Positions 40,131 to 48,108 of a stretch of 59,378 nt of DNA are shown here, one piece after another. A model generated the notes under the pieces. The model ran no database searches, was not told the origin of the DNA, and was given only the letters and a program-made list of their open reading frames with translations. The stretch is taken from the NCBI GenBank assembly GCA_036794585.1, contig DAIRGH010000002.1:1-59378 (forward strand). The letters are read 5' to 3'. The DNA is from WHSW01 sp036794585 (lineage in GTDB: Bacteria; Actinomycetota; Thermoleophilia; Solirubrobacterales; 70-9). The number at the start of each line of letters is the position of its first letter. Position 1 is the stretch's first letter. Position numbers and translations under genes: made by a program.

Positions 40131-40138
40131 CGTTTCTA
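40118..40138. promoter_or_regulatory. Inverted repeat spanning the start codon of the REC-GGDEF gene
   Basis: TAGAAACG - gccat - CGTTTCTA, arms of 8 bp, perfect, spacer 5 nt. On the minus strand the ATG lies in the spacer. It may be an operator or an RNA hairpin masking the start; if the GTG at 40148 is used it lies within the first codons. Confidence 0.4.
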
Positions 40139-40216
40139 AAGTCGGCACGATCGAGGCGTGCCTTGAGGCGGGTCGGCAGGCCTGCAGCGGCCTTGTCAGG
40201 CGAGATTCGTGCCTGC

Positions 40217-40684
40217 TTAGAGGCTGCCGGGCTGGCCCGCGTGCACAGGAAGCTCGACGATCTCGAACCAGTAACGCGAAAAGTCGCGCATCACCTCGAC
40301 CAAGCCGCCAAACGTGACCGGCTTGACGATGAAGGAGTTCGCTCCGAGTTCGTACGTGCGCAGCACGTCGGCCTCTGCCTTCGAGGTCGTCAGCACGACC
40401 ACGGGGATGTGCTTCAGCTCCGGGTCCGCCTTGATCATGCCCAGCGCCTCACGACCGTCCAGCTTCGGCATGTTGAGGTCGAGGAGGATGATCCCGGGCT
40501 GCGGCGCGTCGTCGCCGTCGGCGTACTTTCCCTCGCGGCGAAGGTAATCGATCAGCTCCTGGCCGTCGACGACGAAGCGGAGGTCGTTGGCGAGTCGGGA
40601 TTCCGACAGCGCCTCCTGGGTCAGGAGGCGATCCTCCTCGTCGTCGTCGGCGATCAGGATCGTGATCGGATCGCCTTTAAACAC
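40217..40684 (-). CDS. Rcp1-like response regulator
   Basis: This 155-residue receiver-only regulator is of the Rcp1 type that pairs with phytochrome-like kinases. It has ITILIADDDEEDRLLTQEAL, IILLDLNMPKLDGREALGMI with phosphoacceptor Asp in LLDLNMP, HIPVVVLTTSKAEADVLRTY and GANSFIVKPVTFGGLVEVMR with conserved Lys. GTG at 40684 is the start because it overlaps the kinase's TAA by 8 bp (GTGTTTAAAG), a typical coupling arrangement; a longer frame upstream lies inside the kinase. It is the likely direct phosphorylation partner of the kinase encoded just before it. Confidence 0.9.
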   Translation of the reverse strand: MFKGDPITILIADDDEEDRLLTQEALSESRLANDLRFVVDGQELIDYLRREGKYADGDDAPQPGIILLDLNMPKLDGREALGMIKADPELKHIPVVVLTTSKAEADVLRTYELGANSFIVKPVTFGGLVEVMRDFSRYWFEIVELPVHAGQPGSL

Positions 40685-42404
40685 CCACGGTCTCCCGCTC
40701 CCGCTCGGCGGCTGGCGCGGGCCACTCGAATGGGGGTTCGGCGTTCGGCTGCAACGGAAGCGCAACGATAAACGTCGAGCCCTCTCCGGGTGTGCTCTCG
40801 GCGACGATCGTGCCGCCGTGGCGCTCGGCGATCTTGCGGCACAGGGCGAGACCGATGCCGTTGCCCTTGTACTCGCCGCGACCGTGCAGGCGCTCGAAGA
40901 CGCGGAAGATCCGGCCCTCGTACCGCGGCTCGAAGCCGATTCCGTTGTCGCCGACGCGGATCTCCGCGAGGTTCCCGCTCACGCCTCCCTCGATGCGGAT
41001 CACGGGCTCGACGCCCTCTCGCCGGAACTTGATCGCATTCGAGACCAGGTTCTGAAGCAGCTGGCGAATCTGCGGTTCGTCGACGTCCATCGTCGGCAGC
41101 TCGCCGATCTCGACCGTGGCACCCGTGGCCTCGATCACGGCCTCGAGATCCGAGACCACCTCGTGTGCGGTCCGCTCGAGGTCGGTGCGCACCAGTGGCC
41201 GGTTGTGCATCGCAACGCGCGAGAACTTGAGCACGTCCTCGATCAGGAGCTGCATCCGACCCGCCGCCTCCGTGCTTCGGTGCAGGTAGTCGCGGCCCTT
41301 CTCCGAGAGCCGGGGGCCTTCGAGCTCGAAGACGCGCTGCGAGAACATCTGCACCTTGCGCAGCGGCTCCTGCAGGTCGTGTGAGGCGACCGAGGCGAAC
41401 TGCTCGAGCTCGGCATTGGAGCGTTCGAGGTCGCTCGCACGCCGCTCGAGCACCCTGTTGGTCGCATCGAGCTGCGCGTGGGCCTCGGCCAGCTGGACCG
41501 CATTCCGGAGCACGCGCCAAAGCAGGACTTTCGCCGCCGCAGCCGCGAGCGCCAAGGCGGCGAAGATCAACCACGGCATCCACTTGTTCCAGCCGCCGAC
41601 GATCGCGAACACCTCGTCCTCTCGCGCGACCGTGACGACCTCCCACGTCGAGTTCTCGATCGGGCTCGCGGCGAAGTACTGGTCGGCCCCGAATGGCCCG
41701 GTGCTCCCGCCGCTCGCGACGGCCTCGGCGAGGCCGGCGACGGGCACCTGCTCACCCGGCTTGCTCGCCGGGTCTGAGCTGGCGACGACCGCGCCTGTCG
41801 AGTCAAGGATGTAGGCCTGCCCACCGGTGATCTCGATCAGCTCGGTCAGCGTCTGGCCCAGGAACGCATAGAGGATCTCGGGCGGAAAGCCGGTGACCAG
41901 GATGCGGCGCCCAAAGTCGGTCTTGATCGACTGCGCGAAGGCCTGCCCACGGAGGTCGTCCGGGCCGAGATCGATGAAGTCGGAGAGCGCGACGGGCTGA
42001 CTGCGATCGATCACGCTTTGGACGTAGCTCGGAACCGAGCGCAGCTCGTCGCGAACGCCGGCGGGAGCGCCTGCCGAGAGCGCGAGGAGATTGCCCTGGT
42101 CGTCGAGGACAGCCTTGAAGACGCTGTTGTTTCGCTGCACGTCCTTGGTCAGAGCCTTGCTCGAGACACGTTCTTGTCCGTAGCGCCGGGAAAGCTCCCT
42201 CTGCTGCCGGGCCGTGGTCGAGCTGGCCGAGAACACGGCGCTGGTCAGCGCCGCGCTCACCTGCGGGCGCTTGCTGAACCGTTCCTCCAGCTCACCCCGA
42301 TCGCTGGCCTGCGAGTTTGCCAGCACCACAGCGAGGCCTCCGAGCATCAACAGCACTACGCCGGTGGCCAATCCGTAAACGAGCTTCGAGTGGCGGGTTA
42401 GCAC
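40677..42404 (-). CDS. CACHE-type sensor histidine kinase
   Basis: This 575-residue membrane sensor kinase has helix 1 at LVYGLATGVVLLMLGGLAVV, an extracytoplasmic double-Cache-like domain (NNSVFKAVLDDQGNLLALSA, GQAYILDSTGAVVASSDPAS, DQYFAASPIENSTWEVVTVA), helix 2 at MPWLIFAALALAAAAAKVLL, then a coiled coil (RRASDLERSNAELEQFASVA). The kinase core has phosphoacceptor His in ASHDLQEPLRKVQMFSQ, N-box LLQNLVSNAIKFRREGVEPV, G1 DNGIGFEPRYEGRIFRVF and G2 GIGLALCRKIAERHGGTI. GTG at 42404 has GGGAGG six bases upstream. It is the first gene of the five-gene signalling operon. It senses a small extracellular molecule, identity unknown. Confidence 0.9.
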   Translation of the reverse strand: MLTRHSKLVYGLATGVVLLMLGGLAVVLANSQASDRGELEERFSKRPQVSAALTSAVFSASSTTARQQRELSRRYGQERVSSKALTKDVQRNNSVFKAVLDDQGNLLALSAGAPAGVRDELRSVPSYVQSVIDRSQPVALSDFIDLGPDDLRGQAFAQSIKTDFGRRILVTGFPPEILYAFLGQTLTELIEITGGQAYILDSTGAVVASSDPASKPGEQVPVAGLAEAVASGGSTGPFGADQYFAASPIENSTWEVVTVAREDEVFAIVGGWNKWMPWLIFAALALAAAAAKVLLWRVLRNAVQLAEAHAQLDATNRVLERRASDLERSNAELEQFASVASHDLQEPLRKVQMFSQRVFELEGPRLSEKGRDYLHRSTEAAGRMQLLIEDVLKFSRVAMHNRPLVRTDLERTAHEVVSDLEAVIEATGATVEIGELPTMDVDEPQIRQLLQNLVSNAIKFRREGVEPVIRIEGGVSGNLAEIRVGDNGIGFEPRYEGRIFRVFERLHGRGEYKGNGIGLALCRKIAERHGGTIVAESTPGEGSTFIVALPLQPNAEPPFEWPAPAAERERETVGV

Positions 42405-42575
42405 TTGAGCCTCCCTTGGTCATTGGCCCCCATTGCCCCTCGGTTGGTCGGGCCGTATATCCGTCCAAATGCCGTCTCATCGCTTCAGATCGGCACGCCG
42501 CTGCCGATACTTGAATCTTTCTGTGCCCGTCGGACGATGCCCGTGCGTGGGCCGTGCCTGGGGCCGAGTAGGCGG

Positions 42576-43127
42576 CTAAGCCAGCTCGATAGCGAGCGGG
42601 ATGCCCGTGTCGAACCAGTAACAGTGCAGGTCCTGGATCTTCGACCGCGTCGGCAGACCGCGCAGATGGAGGCCGCACTCGGAGTAGTCGAAGAGGGTCA
42701 CCGTCTCGCACAGGGCCTCCCTCGCCTCGGCGAGCTCTTCCGGCTCAGTCAGCTCGCGCGCAACCCCGGCGAACGTCCCGCCGCGAATCCGCAGCTTCAC
42801 GTTCGGATTCGCGCGGATGTTCCAGAGCCATGCGGAGACGGCGGTCGGGCGCGTCATCGCCACCTCGGGCGGCCGCAGCTGGACCAGGTAGACCCGGTCT
42901 CCCCGCCGCACCACGCGAATGCACTTCCGGCGCGTCTTCCCGGTCTTGCGCCCGGTCGTCGTTAACACTCCATACGCCGACGGCGGTAGCAGCAGGATGG
43001 GCACCAGCGTCAGCGCGCTCACCACGCGGCCGGCTCGCGCCGAGCGGATGAGGCGCTTGTGCTTCGGAGCGTGTGCCGCGGCGGCCTGGCGGACCCGCTC
43101 GGCCTCGCTCGTCTCAGTCGCGCCCAT
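42576..43127 (-). CDS. F420-dependent nitroreductase/Ddn-like (DUF385) protein
   Basis: This protein of 183 residues belongs to the deazaflavin (F420)-dependent Ddn/FGD-like nitroreductase family. It contains YGVLTTTGRKTGKTRRKCIR (the TGRKTGKxR core of the split-barrel family), VVRRGDRVYLVQLRPPEVAM, SAWLWNIRANPNVKLRIRGG and TEPEELAEAREALCETVTLF. A hydrophobic segment near residue 40-60 (VSALTLVPILLLPPSA) may anchor it to the membrane. It reduces a quinone-like or nitro substrate using F420H2, by analogy. ATG at 43127 is used; a longer frame runs upstream to 43196. It is divergent from the cyclase-nSTAND gene, 98 bp apart. Confidence 0.8.
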   Translation of the reverse strand: MGATETSEAERVRQAAAAHAPKHKRLIRSARAGRVVSALTLVPILLLPPSAYGVLTTTGRKTGKTRRKCIRVVRRGDRVYLVQLRPPEVAMTRPTAVSAWLWNIRANPNVKLRIRGGTFAGVARELTEPEELAEAREALCETVTLFDYSECGLHLRGLPTRSKIQDLHCYWFDTGIPLAIELA

Positions 43128-43225
43128 TCCCGAGTCGGAACTGTCCCACACCCAGCGCCTCAGCCGCCCCGGCTCCTCTCCGGCCAATCGCGGCAAGCCG
43201 CAAGCCCGGTGGGATACTCGCCCCG

Positions 43226-46200
43226 ATGTCGCGGCCGACGGAGGTTCTGACTTTCTGCTTCACGGACATCGAGGGTTCAACCGAACTCTGGGAACGCCAG
43301 CCCGAGGTGATGCAGCGCGCTCTGGCTTGGCACGACCGCCTGGTGGCCGGCACGATCGAGGCCCACGGCGGGCGCCTGATCCAGTCGATGGGAGAGGGAG
43401 ACTCGACGGTTTCGGTCTTCGCAAGCCCGGGCGACGCTGTCGCCGCGGCGGTTTCGCTTCAACGCTCGCTGCTTCGAGACCCTGACAACGAACTCGGGCT
43501 TGCCGTGCGGATCGGGCTCCACACGGGCCCCGCCGAGCAGCGCGACGGAACCTACTTCGGCCCGACCTTGAATATCGCGGCGCGAGTCCGTGGGCTCGCG
43601 GACGGCGGCCACATCTTTCTTTCGTCGGCAGCGAACAGGGCGCTCGGTACGGGCGTCCCCACGGGATGCGCAATCGTGGACCTCGGCGATCACTCGCTCA
43701 AAGGCTTCGCGGAGCGCGAGGAGATCTACGCGGTCACCGCGGACGGCCTCAGGGCGCCGCCGTCGACCGAGTGCCCTTACCAGGGCCTGCGGGCCTATGG
43801 CCCCGACGACGGCGATCGGTTCTTCGGTCGCGACCGGACGGTCGCGGAAGCGGTCGAAATGCTGCGAGCTCACGGATGGCTCTGCGTGGTCGGCGGCTCG
43901 GGCAGCGGCAAGTCCTCGCTCCTGCGCGCCGGAGTCGCCGCGCGTTGGGGTGACGCCGCCGTGGTCACCCCAGGCGCAAGTCCAACCCCCGTTGCGGCCG
44001 GCCACGGCCTATTCGTGGTCGATCAACTCGAGGAGCTGTGGACGATCTGCGCCGAGCCCGAGCTCCGGGACGCGTTCATCGATTCGCTCCTCGCGCGTGA
44101 CGGCCCGGTCGCGGTCGGGGTCAGGGCCGACTTCTACGGTAATTGTGGCGACCACCCGGCGTTCGCGGCGAAGGTCTCGGCCCACCAGCTCCTTCTCGGA
44201 GCGATGACCGATGAGGAGCTGCGCAGCGCCGTGGTCGAGCCGGCGCGAGCGTTCGGGCTGCGGGTCGAGCCCGGCTTGGTCGAGTTGCTCGTCCGCGAGG
44301 TGGCCAATCGGCCCGGGGCGCTGCCGCTGCTGTCGCACGCCCTGCTGGCGACCTGGGAGCGTCGCGACGGGCGGACTCTGACCCTCGACGCCTACCGCGC
44401 CGCCGGCGGCGTCGGCGCAGCGATCGCCGCGACCGCGGAGAGCGTCTACGCGGAGCTGGACGACTCGCAGCGCGCGGCCGCAAAGGCCGTCCTCCTGCGC
44501 CTCGTCGAGCCCGGAGAGGGAGCGGACGACACGCGCCGACGAGCGACCGTGGATGAGATCGCCTCGGTCGACACCGGCACCCCGGCGATGCCGGTCGTCG
44601 ATTCCCTCGCGGGCGCGCGTCTGCTGACCGTCGACGAGGGGAGTGTCGAGCTGGCCCATGAGGCGCTGATCCGCGAATGGCCGCGGCTCCGTGCCTGGAT
44701 CGACGATGAGCGCGAGGCCCTCGCGATCCGCAGGCACCTGACCGGAGCCGCGGCGGCCTGGGAGCAGCTCGGGCGGGATCCGAGTGAGCTCTACAGCGGT
44801 CCGCGGCTCGCGGCCATCCTGGATTGGCTGAAGACCGAGCCGATGCTCTCGGCCTCGGAACGGGACTTCGCCGACGCCAGCCGGGCCGAGTCCGAGCGCG
44901 TCGAGCGAGACAGGGCGCGCAGCGTCCGCCGGCTCCGGGCCCTCGTCGGCGCCGTCAGCGTCGCGCTGGTCATCGCCCTGGGCGCCGGAGCGTTCGCCCT
45001 GATCAAGGAGCAGGATGCGGCGGACTCGCGTGATCGCGCCGACATCGCGCGCGTCGCGGCCGTCTCGCGCAGCGTTGTCGAGCGCCAGCCCGACCTCGGG
45101 CTACTGCTCGCGGTGGCCGCGTTCGAGCTCGATGACACCGAGGAGACCAGAAGCGCGCTGCTGGAGGGTCTGCAGACCAACCCGTTGCTCTTCGGGTTGC
45201 TCCACGGCGTCGACTCGGGATTGGAGGCGGCGGTGTTCTCGCCCGACGGCAGCAAGCTGGTTACACCGACGTCCGACGGCACGGGGACCATCGTCTGGTC
45301 GACCAGGACGCGACGCCGGCTCGCGGTGCTCGACAAAGGAGACGCCGTCATCCAGGGCGCGGCGATCAGCCCGAACGGGAGATGGCTGGCCGTGCCGGCG
45401 GGCTATGCGCAGCCGAAGCCGAGAGCCGAGCTTCAGGTCTGGGACCTCGCCCGCAACAGGCTCGTGCGGATGATCCCGAGCCCCGCCGGGTTCCTCAGCA
45501 CCGCGGCCTACAGCGCCGACGGCGACACGCTGATCACCCAGGGAGGGCCGCGCCCCGGGCGTCCGTTCGGGACAGAGGTTGTGCTGTGGAACACGCGAAC
45601 CTGGCGGCCGCGCGGGGATCCGCTGCTGGTCGACCCCGAGTACGCGGGCGACAGGAAGGTCGCGGTGAGCGCCGATGGAGAGCTCCTGGCGGTGCCGCGG
45701 CCCACCGGTGGCGTGCGGGTGTGGTCGACCTCGGCCCGCAGGCCGCTGGCCACGCTGCCCACCCCCGCGCTGCCGGTCACCGCACTTGCCTTCGCGCCCG
45801 ACGCGTCCGCGCTGGCGATCGGCGATGACGGCGGCGGCGTCCGCTTCCTGGATCCGCTCACGGCGAGACCGAAGGCAAAGCCGCTGGCGCTTTCGGACAG
45901 CTCGCCGGCGGCGATCGAGTACTCACCCGCTGGGTCGAACGTCGCGGTCGGCAGACGGGACGGCCGGACGCAGATCTTCGCCCTCGACTCGGGCGAGCAG
46001 CTGGGGCCGCCGCTTGCGGCGAATGCGTCCGCTATCAACGACGTTTCGTTCAGCGCCGATGGCCGCCGCCTGGCAACCGCGGGGCTCGACCGCACGGGAG
46101 CGCTGTGGCGGCTTGACGGAGAACGTGCGATCGGGACCGTCTTGCGCGGCCAGCAGGGCGCAATCACCGAGGCGACGTACACCCCCGATGGAACCCTGGT

Positions 46201-47197
46201 TTTGACGGCGGGCGCCGACGGGTCGGCGGCGGCCCGGGACCCGGAGACGGGGTCGATCGTGCGCCGCTTCGACCTCGGCGGCGAGGTCCTCTCGGCAGCC
46301 GTGTCGCCCGATGGCACGACGCTGGCTGCCGGCGGCACCGCCGGGCGTGTGGCGCTGTGGCCGGTCGAGGACAGCTCTGCCGAGCCGATCTCGGTCGACC
46401 TCGGACGCGCCTGGGCGCAGCAGGTCGCCTTCTCGCCCGACGGCGAGCAGCTCGCCGTGGCGGTGGATGGCGCCCGAGGCGCATGGGAGGTCGGGCGCGG
46501 CGGGCACGTGAGGTTCGTCGACCCCGCGACCGGGGCGGAGACCGCGGACCGCTTGAACCTCAGGGGGGAGCCAGCGATCGGAGTCGCCTTCAGCCACGAC
46601 GGAGAGATGGTCGCGGTCACCGCTCCGAACAACCTGGTTCATCTCTTCGACGCCGACACGCACGAGCCGATCGGACAGCCGCTCGAAAACGTCGACAGTG
46701 CGATCTTCTCCACAGCCTTTGCCCCGGATTCAGAGCAGTTCGCCACAGGCACGGGCTCGGGCTTGGTGCTGCGGTGGAATGTGGACGATCGCAGCGTTAT
46801 CCCGCCCCCGCTCGAGGGGGACGAGGGCGTGATCGGGGGAGTCGCCTACAGCCCCGACGGAACGCTGCTGGCGACAAGCCGGGGCGGGTTCTCGACCACC
46901 CAGCTGTGGCGGGCGGACAGCGGAGTCCGGTTCGCTGGCACCTTCGTTCCGGGGGCCTTGCCGTACACCGAGCAGACGTTCCACCTCGACCATTTCCTCG
47001 CCAACCGCCCCGCGTTCTCCCCGAGCGGGGACCGGCTGGTCACCACCGGCCTGAACGGCGCGACCGTCTCCTGGACGCTGGAACCCGATCAGTGGCGCGA
47101 CGCCGCCTGCACGATCGCCGGACGGGAGCTGAGCGAAGCCGAGTGGCGGCAGTACTTGCCGGATCGCGATCCATACCCGTTGTGCGAGGGCGGGTAG
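43226..47197 (+). CDS. Class III nucleotide cyclase - nSTAND ATPase - TM - WD40 protein
   Basis: This is a 1323-residue multidomain signalling protein. Residues 1-170 are a class III adenylate/guanylate cyclase domain (LTFCFTDIEGSTELWE, metal Asp 14; QSMGEGDSTVSVF, Asp 59; GPTLNIAARVRGLADGG, catalytic Asn 116 and Arg 120), all key residues present. Residues 185-480 are an nSTAND1-type P-loop NTPase: Walker A VVGGSGSGKSSLLRAGVAAR at 221-240, and GLFVVDQLEELWTICAEPEL as Walker B/sensor. A helix follows at about 568-592 (LVGAVSVALVIALGAGAFAL). From about residue 665 come WD40 repeats: AVFSPDGSKLVTPTSDGTGT, VSFSADGRRLATAGLDRTGA, VAYSPDGTLLATSRGG. It may turn signal binding on the propeller into cyclic nucleotide. 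Monocistronic. Confidence 0.9.
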   Translation: MSRPTEVLTFCFTDIEGSTELWERQPEVMQRALAWHDRLVAGTIEAHGGRLIQSMGEGDSTVSVFASPGDAVAAAVSLQRSLLRDPDNELGLAVRIGLHTGPAEQRDGTYFGPTLNIAARVRGLADGGHIFLSSAANRALGTGVPTGCAIVDLGDHSLKGFAEREEIYAVTADGLRAPPSTECPYQGLRAYGPDDGDRFFGRDRTVAEAVEMLRAHGWLCVVGGSGSGKSSLLRAGVAARWGDAAVVTPGASPTPVAAGHGLFVVDQLEELWTICAEPELRDAFIDSLLARDGPVAVGVRADFYGNCGDHPAFAAKVSAHQLLLGAMTDEELRSAVVEPARAFGLRVEPGLVELLVREVANRPGALPLLSHALLATWERRDGRTLTLDAYRAAGGVGAAIAATAESVYAELDDSQRAAAKAVLLRLVEPGEGADDTRRRATVDEIASVDTGTPAMPVVDSLAGARLLTVDEGSVELAHEALIREWPRLRAWIDDEREALAIRRHLTGAAAAWEQLGRDPSELYSGPRLAAILDWLKTEPMLSASERDFADASRAESERVERDRARSVRRLRALVGAVSVALVIALGAGAFALIKEQDAADSRDRADIARVAAVSRSVVERQPDLGLLLAVAAFELDDTEETRSALLEGLQTNPLLFGLLHGVDSGLEAAVFSPDGSKLVTPTSDGTGTIVWSTRTRRRLAVLDKGDAVIQGAAISPNGRWLAVPAGYAQPKPRAELQVWDLARNRLVRMIPSPAGFLSTAAYSADGDTLITQGGPRPGRPFGTEVVLWNTRTWRPRGDPLLVDPEYAGDRKVAVSADGELLAVPRPTGGVRVWSTSARRPLATLPTPALPVTALAFAPDASALAIGDDGGGVRFLDPLTARPKAKPLALSDSSPAAIEYSPAGSNVAVGRRDGRTQIFALDSGEQLGPPLAANASAINDVSFSADGRRLATAGLDRTGALWRLDGERAIGTVLRGQQGAITEATYTPDGTLVLTAGADGSAAARDPETGSIVRRFDLGGEVLSAAVSPDGTTLAAGGTAGRVALWPVEDSSAEPISVDLGRAWAQQVAFSPDGEQLAVAVDGARGAWEVGRGGHVRFVDPATGAETADRLNLRGEPAIGVAFSHDGEMVAVTAPNNLVHLFDADTHEPIGQPLENVDSAIFSTAFAPDSEQFATGTGSGLVLRWNVDDRSVIPPPLEGDEGVIGGVAYSPDGTLLATSRGGFSTTQLWRADSGVRFAGTFVPGALPYTEQTFHLDHFLANRPAFSPSGDRLVTTGLNGATVSWTLEPDQWRDAACTIAGRELSEAEWRQYLPDRDPYPLCEGG

Positions 47198-47224
47198 CGA
47201 TGGCGGCCGCACACCCATCAGAAA

Positions 47225-47237
47225 TCGGGGCGACTGG
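47225..47237 (-). repeat. 13-nt match to the tRNA-Pro 3' end, possible fourth att trace
   Basis: TCGGGGCGACTGG here equals the first 13 bases of the three tRNA-Pro-derived repeats, in the same orientation. It lies in the 197-bp gap (47198-47394) between the cyclase gene and the DUF1772 gene, where I see nothing else. It could mark an older junction or be chance. Confidence 0.3.
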
Positions 47238-47394
47238 TGAAAATTCCCCGACACCGTGCTTAATCAAGCGGATTACGCGCCTGCTGTAACCAGTCGGCCT
47301 ACCGATTCCAGGAGAACTTTCCGAGCGCAACGCTGGGAGCTCCCGATTTCGCTTCTACTTGCACGCGGAAGCGGAAGCCGGGCCTTGGGGCCAC

Positions 47395-47880
47395 CTAAAG
47401 GGAGATCAGTGCGGCCAGGAACAGGGCGAAAGCCGCCCAGGTCACCGCAAGTTGGATCCAGTTGATTGCGAAGTAGCGCCGCCGCCCCGCCTCCCAGTCC
47501 GCCGGCATGGCCTCGGGGTTCCAGGCCAAGATCAGGTTGTAGGTAGGGGTCTTCCACGCGTTGGAGACGATCCAGATACCGACGATCGCGATGCCCAGGC
47601 CGATCGCGGTAAGGACGAACGAGGTCGAGCCGGGATCGTCCCAGAGGAGCACGAGCGCGACGACCGGCCCGAAGACCATCCCGAGCGCCCAGGCATAGTT
47701 GAACACCTTTCCCCAGGAATGGTCCGCGTATCGAAGGAACCCCTCCATGAAGTTTCGGAAGTCCCGGCCCTCCATCGCTGCGAGCATGGGACGCATGATC
47801 GTGCTCAGCATCCCCAAGAGGCCAGACGCGAGCCCCGAGAGGAAAACGGTAACTGCGAGTGTCCATTCCTCGGCGGTCAT
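47395..47880 (-). CDS. DUF1772-like four-helix membrane protein
   Basis: This 161-residue integral membrane protein has four hydrophobic segments: LAVTVFLSGLASGLLGMLST, FNYAWALGMVFGPVVALVLL, LTAIGLGIAIVGIWIVSNAW and WIQLAVTWAAFALFLAALIS. It also has the motif WKTPTYNLILAWNPEAMPAD followed by WEAGRRRYFAINW, similar to DUF1772/anthrone-oxygenase-like membrane proteins (usually an N-A-W or N-x-P motif before the last helix). ATG at 47880 has GGGAGG five bases upstream. The function is unknown; family members include small-molecule oxidases. It lies just left of the first clear tRNA fragment. Confidence 0.65.
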   Translation of the reverse strand: MTAEEWTLAVTVFLSGLASGLLGMLSTIMRPMLAAMEGRDFRNFMEGFLRYADHSWGKVFNYAWALGMVFGPVVALVLLWDDPGSTSFVLTAIGLGIAIVGIWIVSNAWKTPTYNLILAWNPEAMPADWEAGRRRYFAINWIQLAVTWAAFALFLAALISL

Positions 47881-48032
47881 TCGAACCTCCCTTGAGGTCG
47901 TAGACCTCATCCTATGGCCCCGTCCGGCCGTCAGACCTCGAGGTGCGCGGCTGTTGCTTCGCGCGATAGGCGACAGCAGAACGGGGCGCAGGGACTGCCC
48001 ACCGGAACTCGACTGCCGGGTTCAATTTGGCA

Positions 48033-48087
48033 TCGGGGCGACTGGATTTGAACCAGCGACCTTTCGGCGCCCAGCCGAATGCACTAC
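48033..48087 (-). repeat. tRNA-Pro 3'-half fragment, probable att copy
   Basis: This is a 55-nt copy of the 3' end of the tRNA-Pro at 59305-59378, with two substitutions (one in the D-stem side, one in the anticodon loop). It keeps the intact T arm and acceptor 3' strand, but the 5' acceptor strand (CGGGGCG) is missing, so it cannot fold as a tRNA. It is followed by CTACGCCTGT and a small ACGCC-tgtat-GGCGT palindrome. Confidence 0.75.
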
Positions 48088-48108
48088 GCCTGTATGGCGT
48101 GGCGGGGT

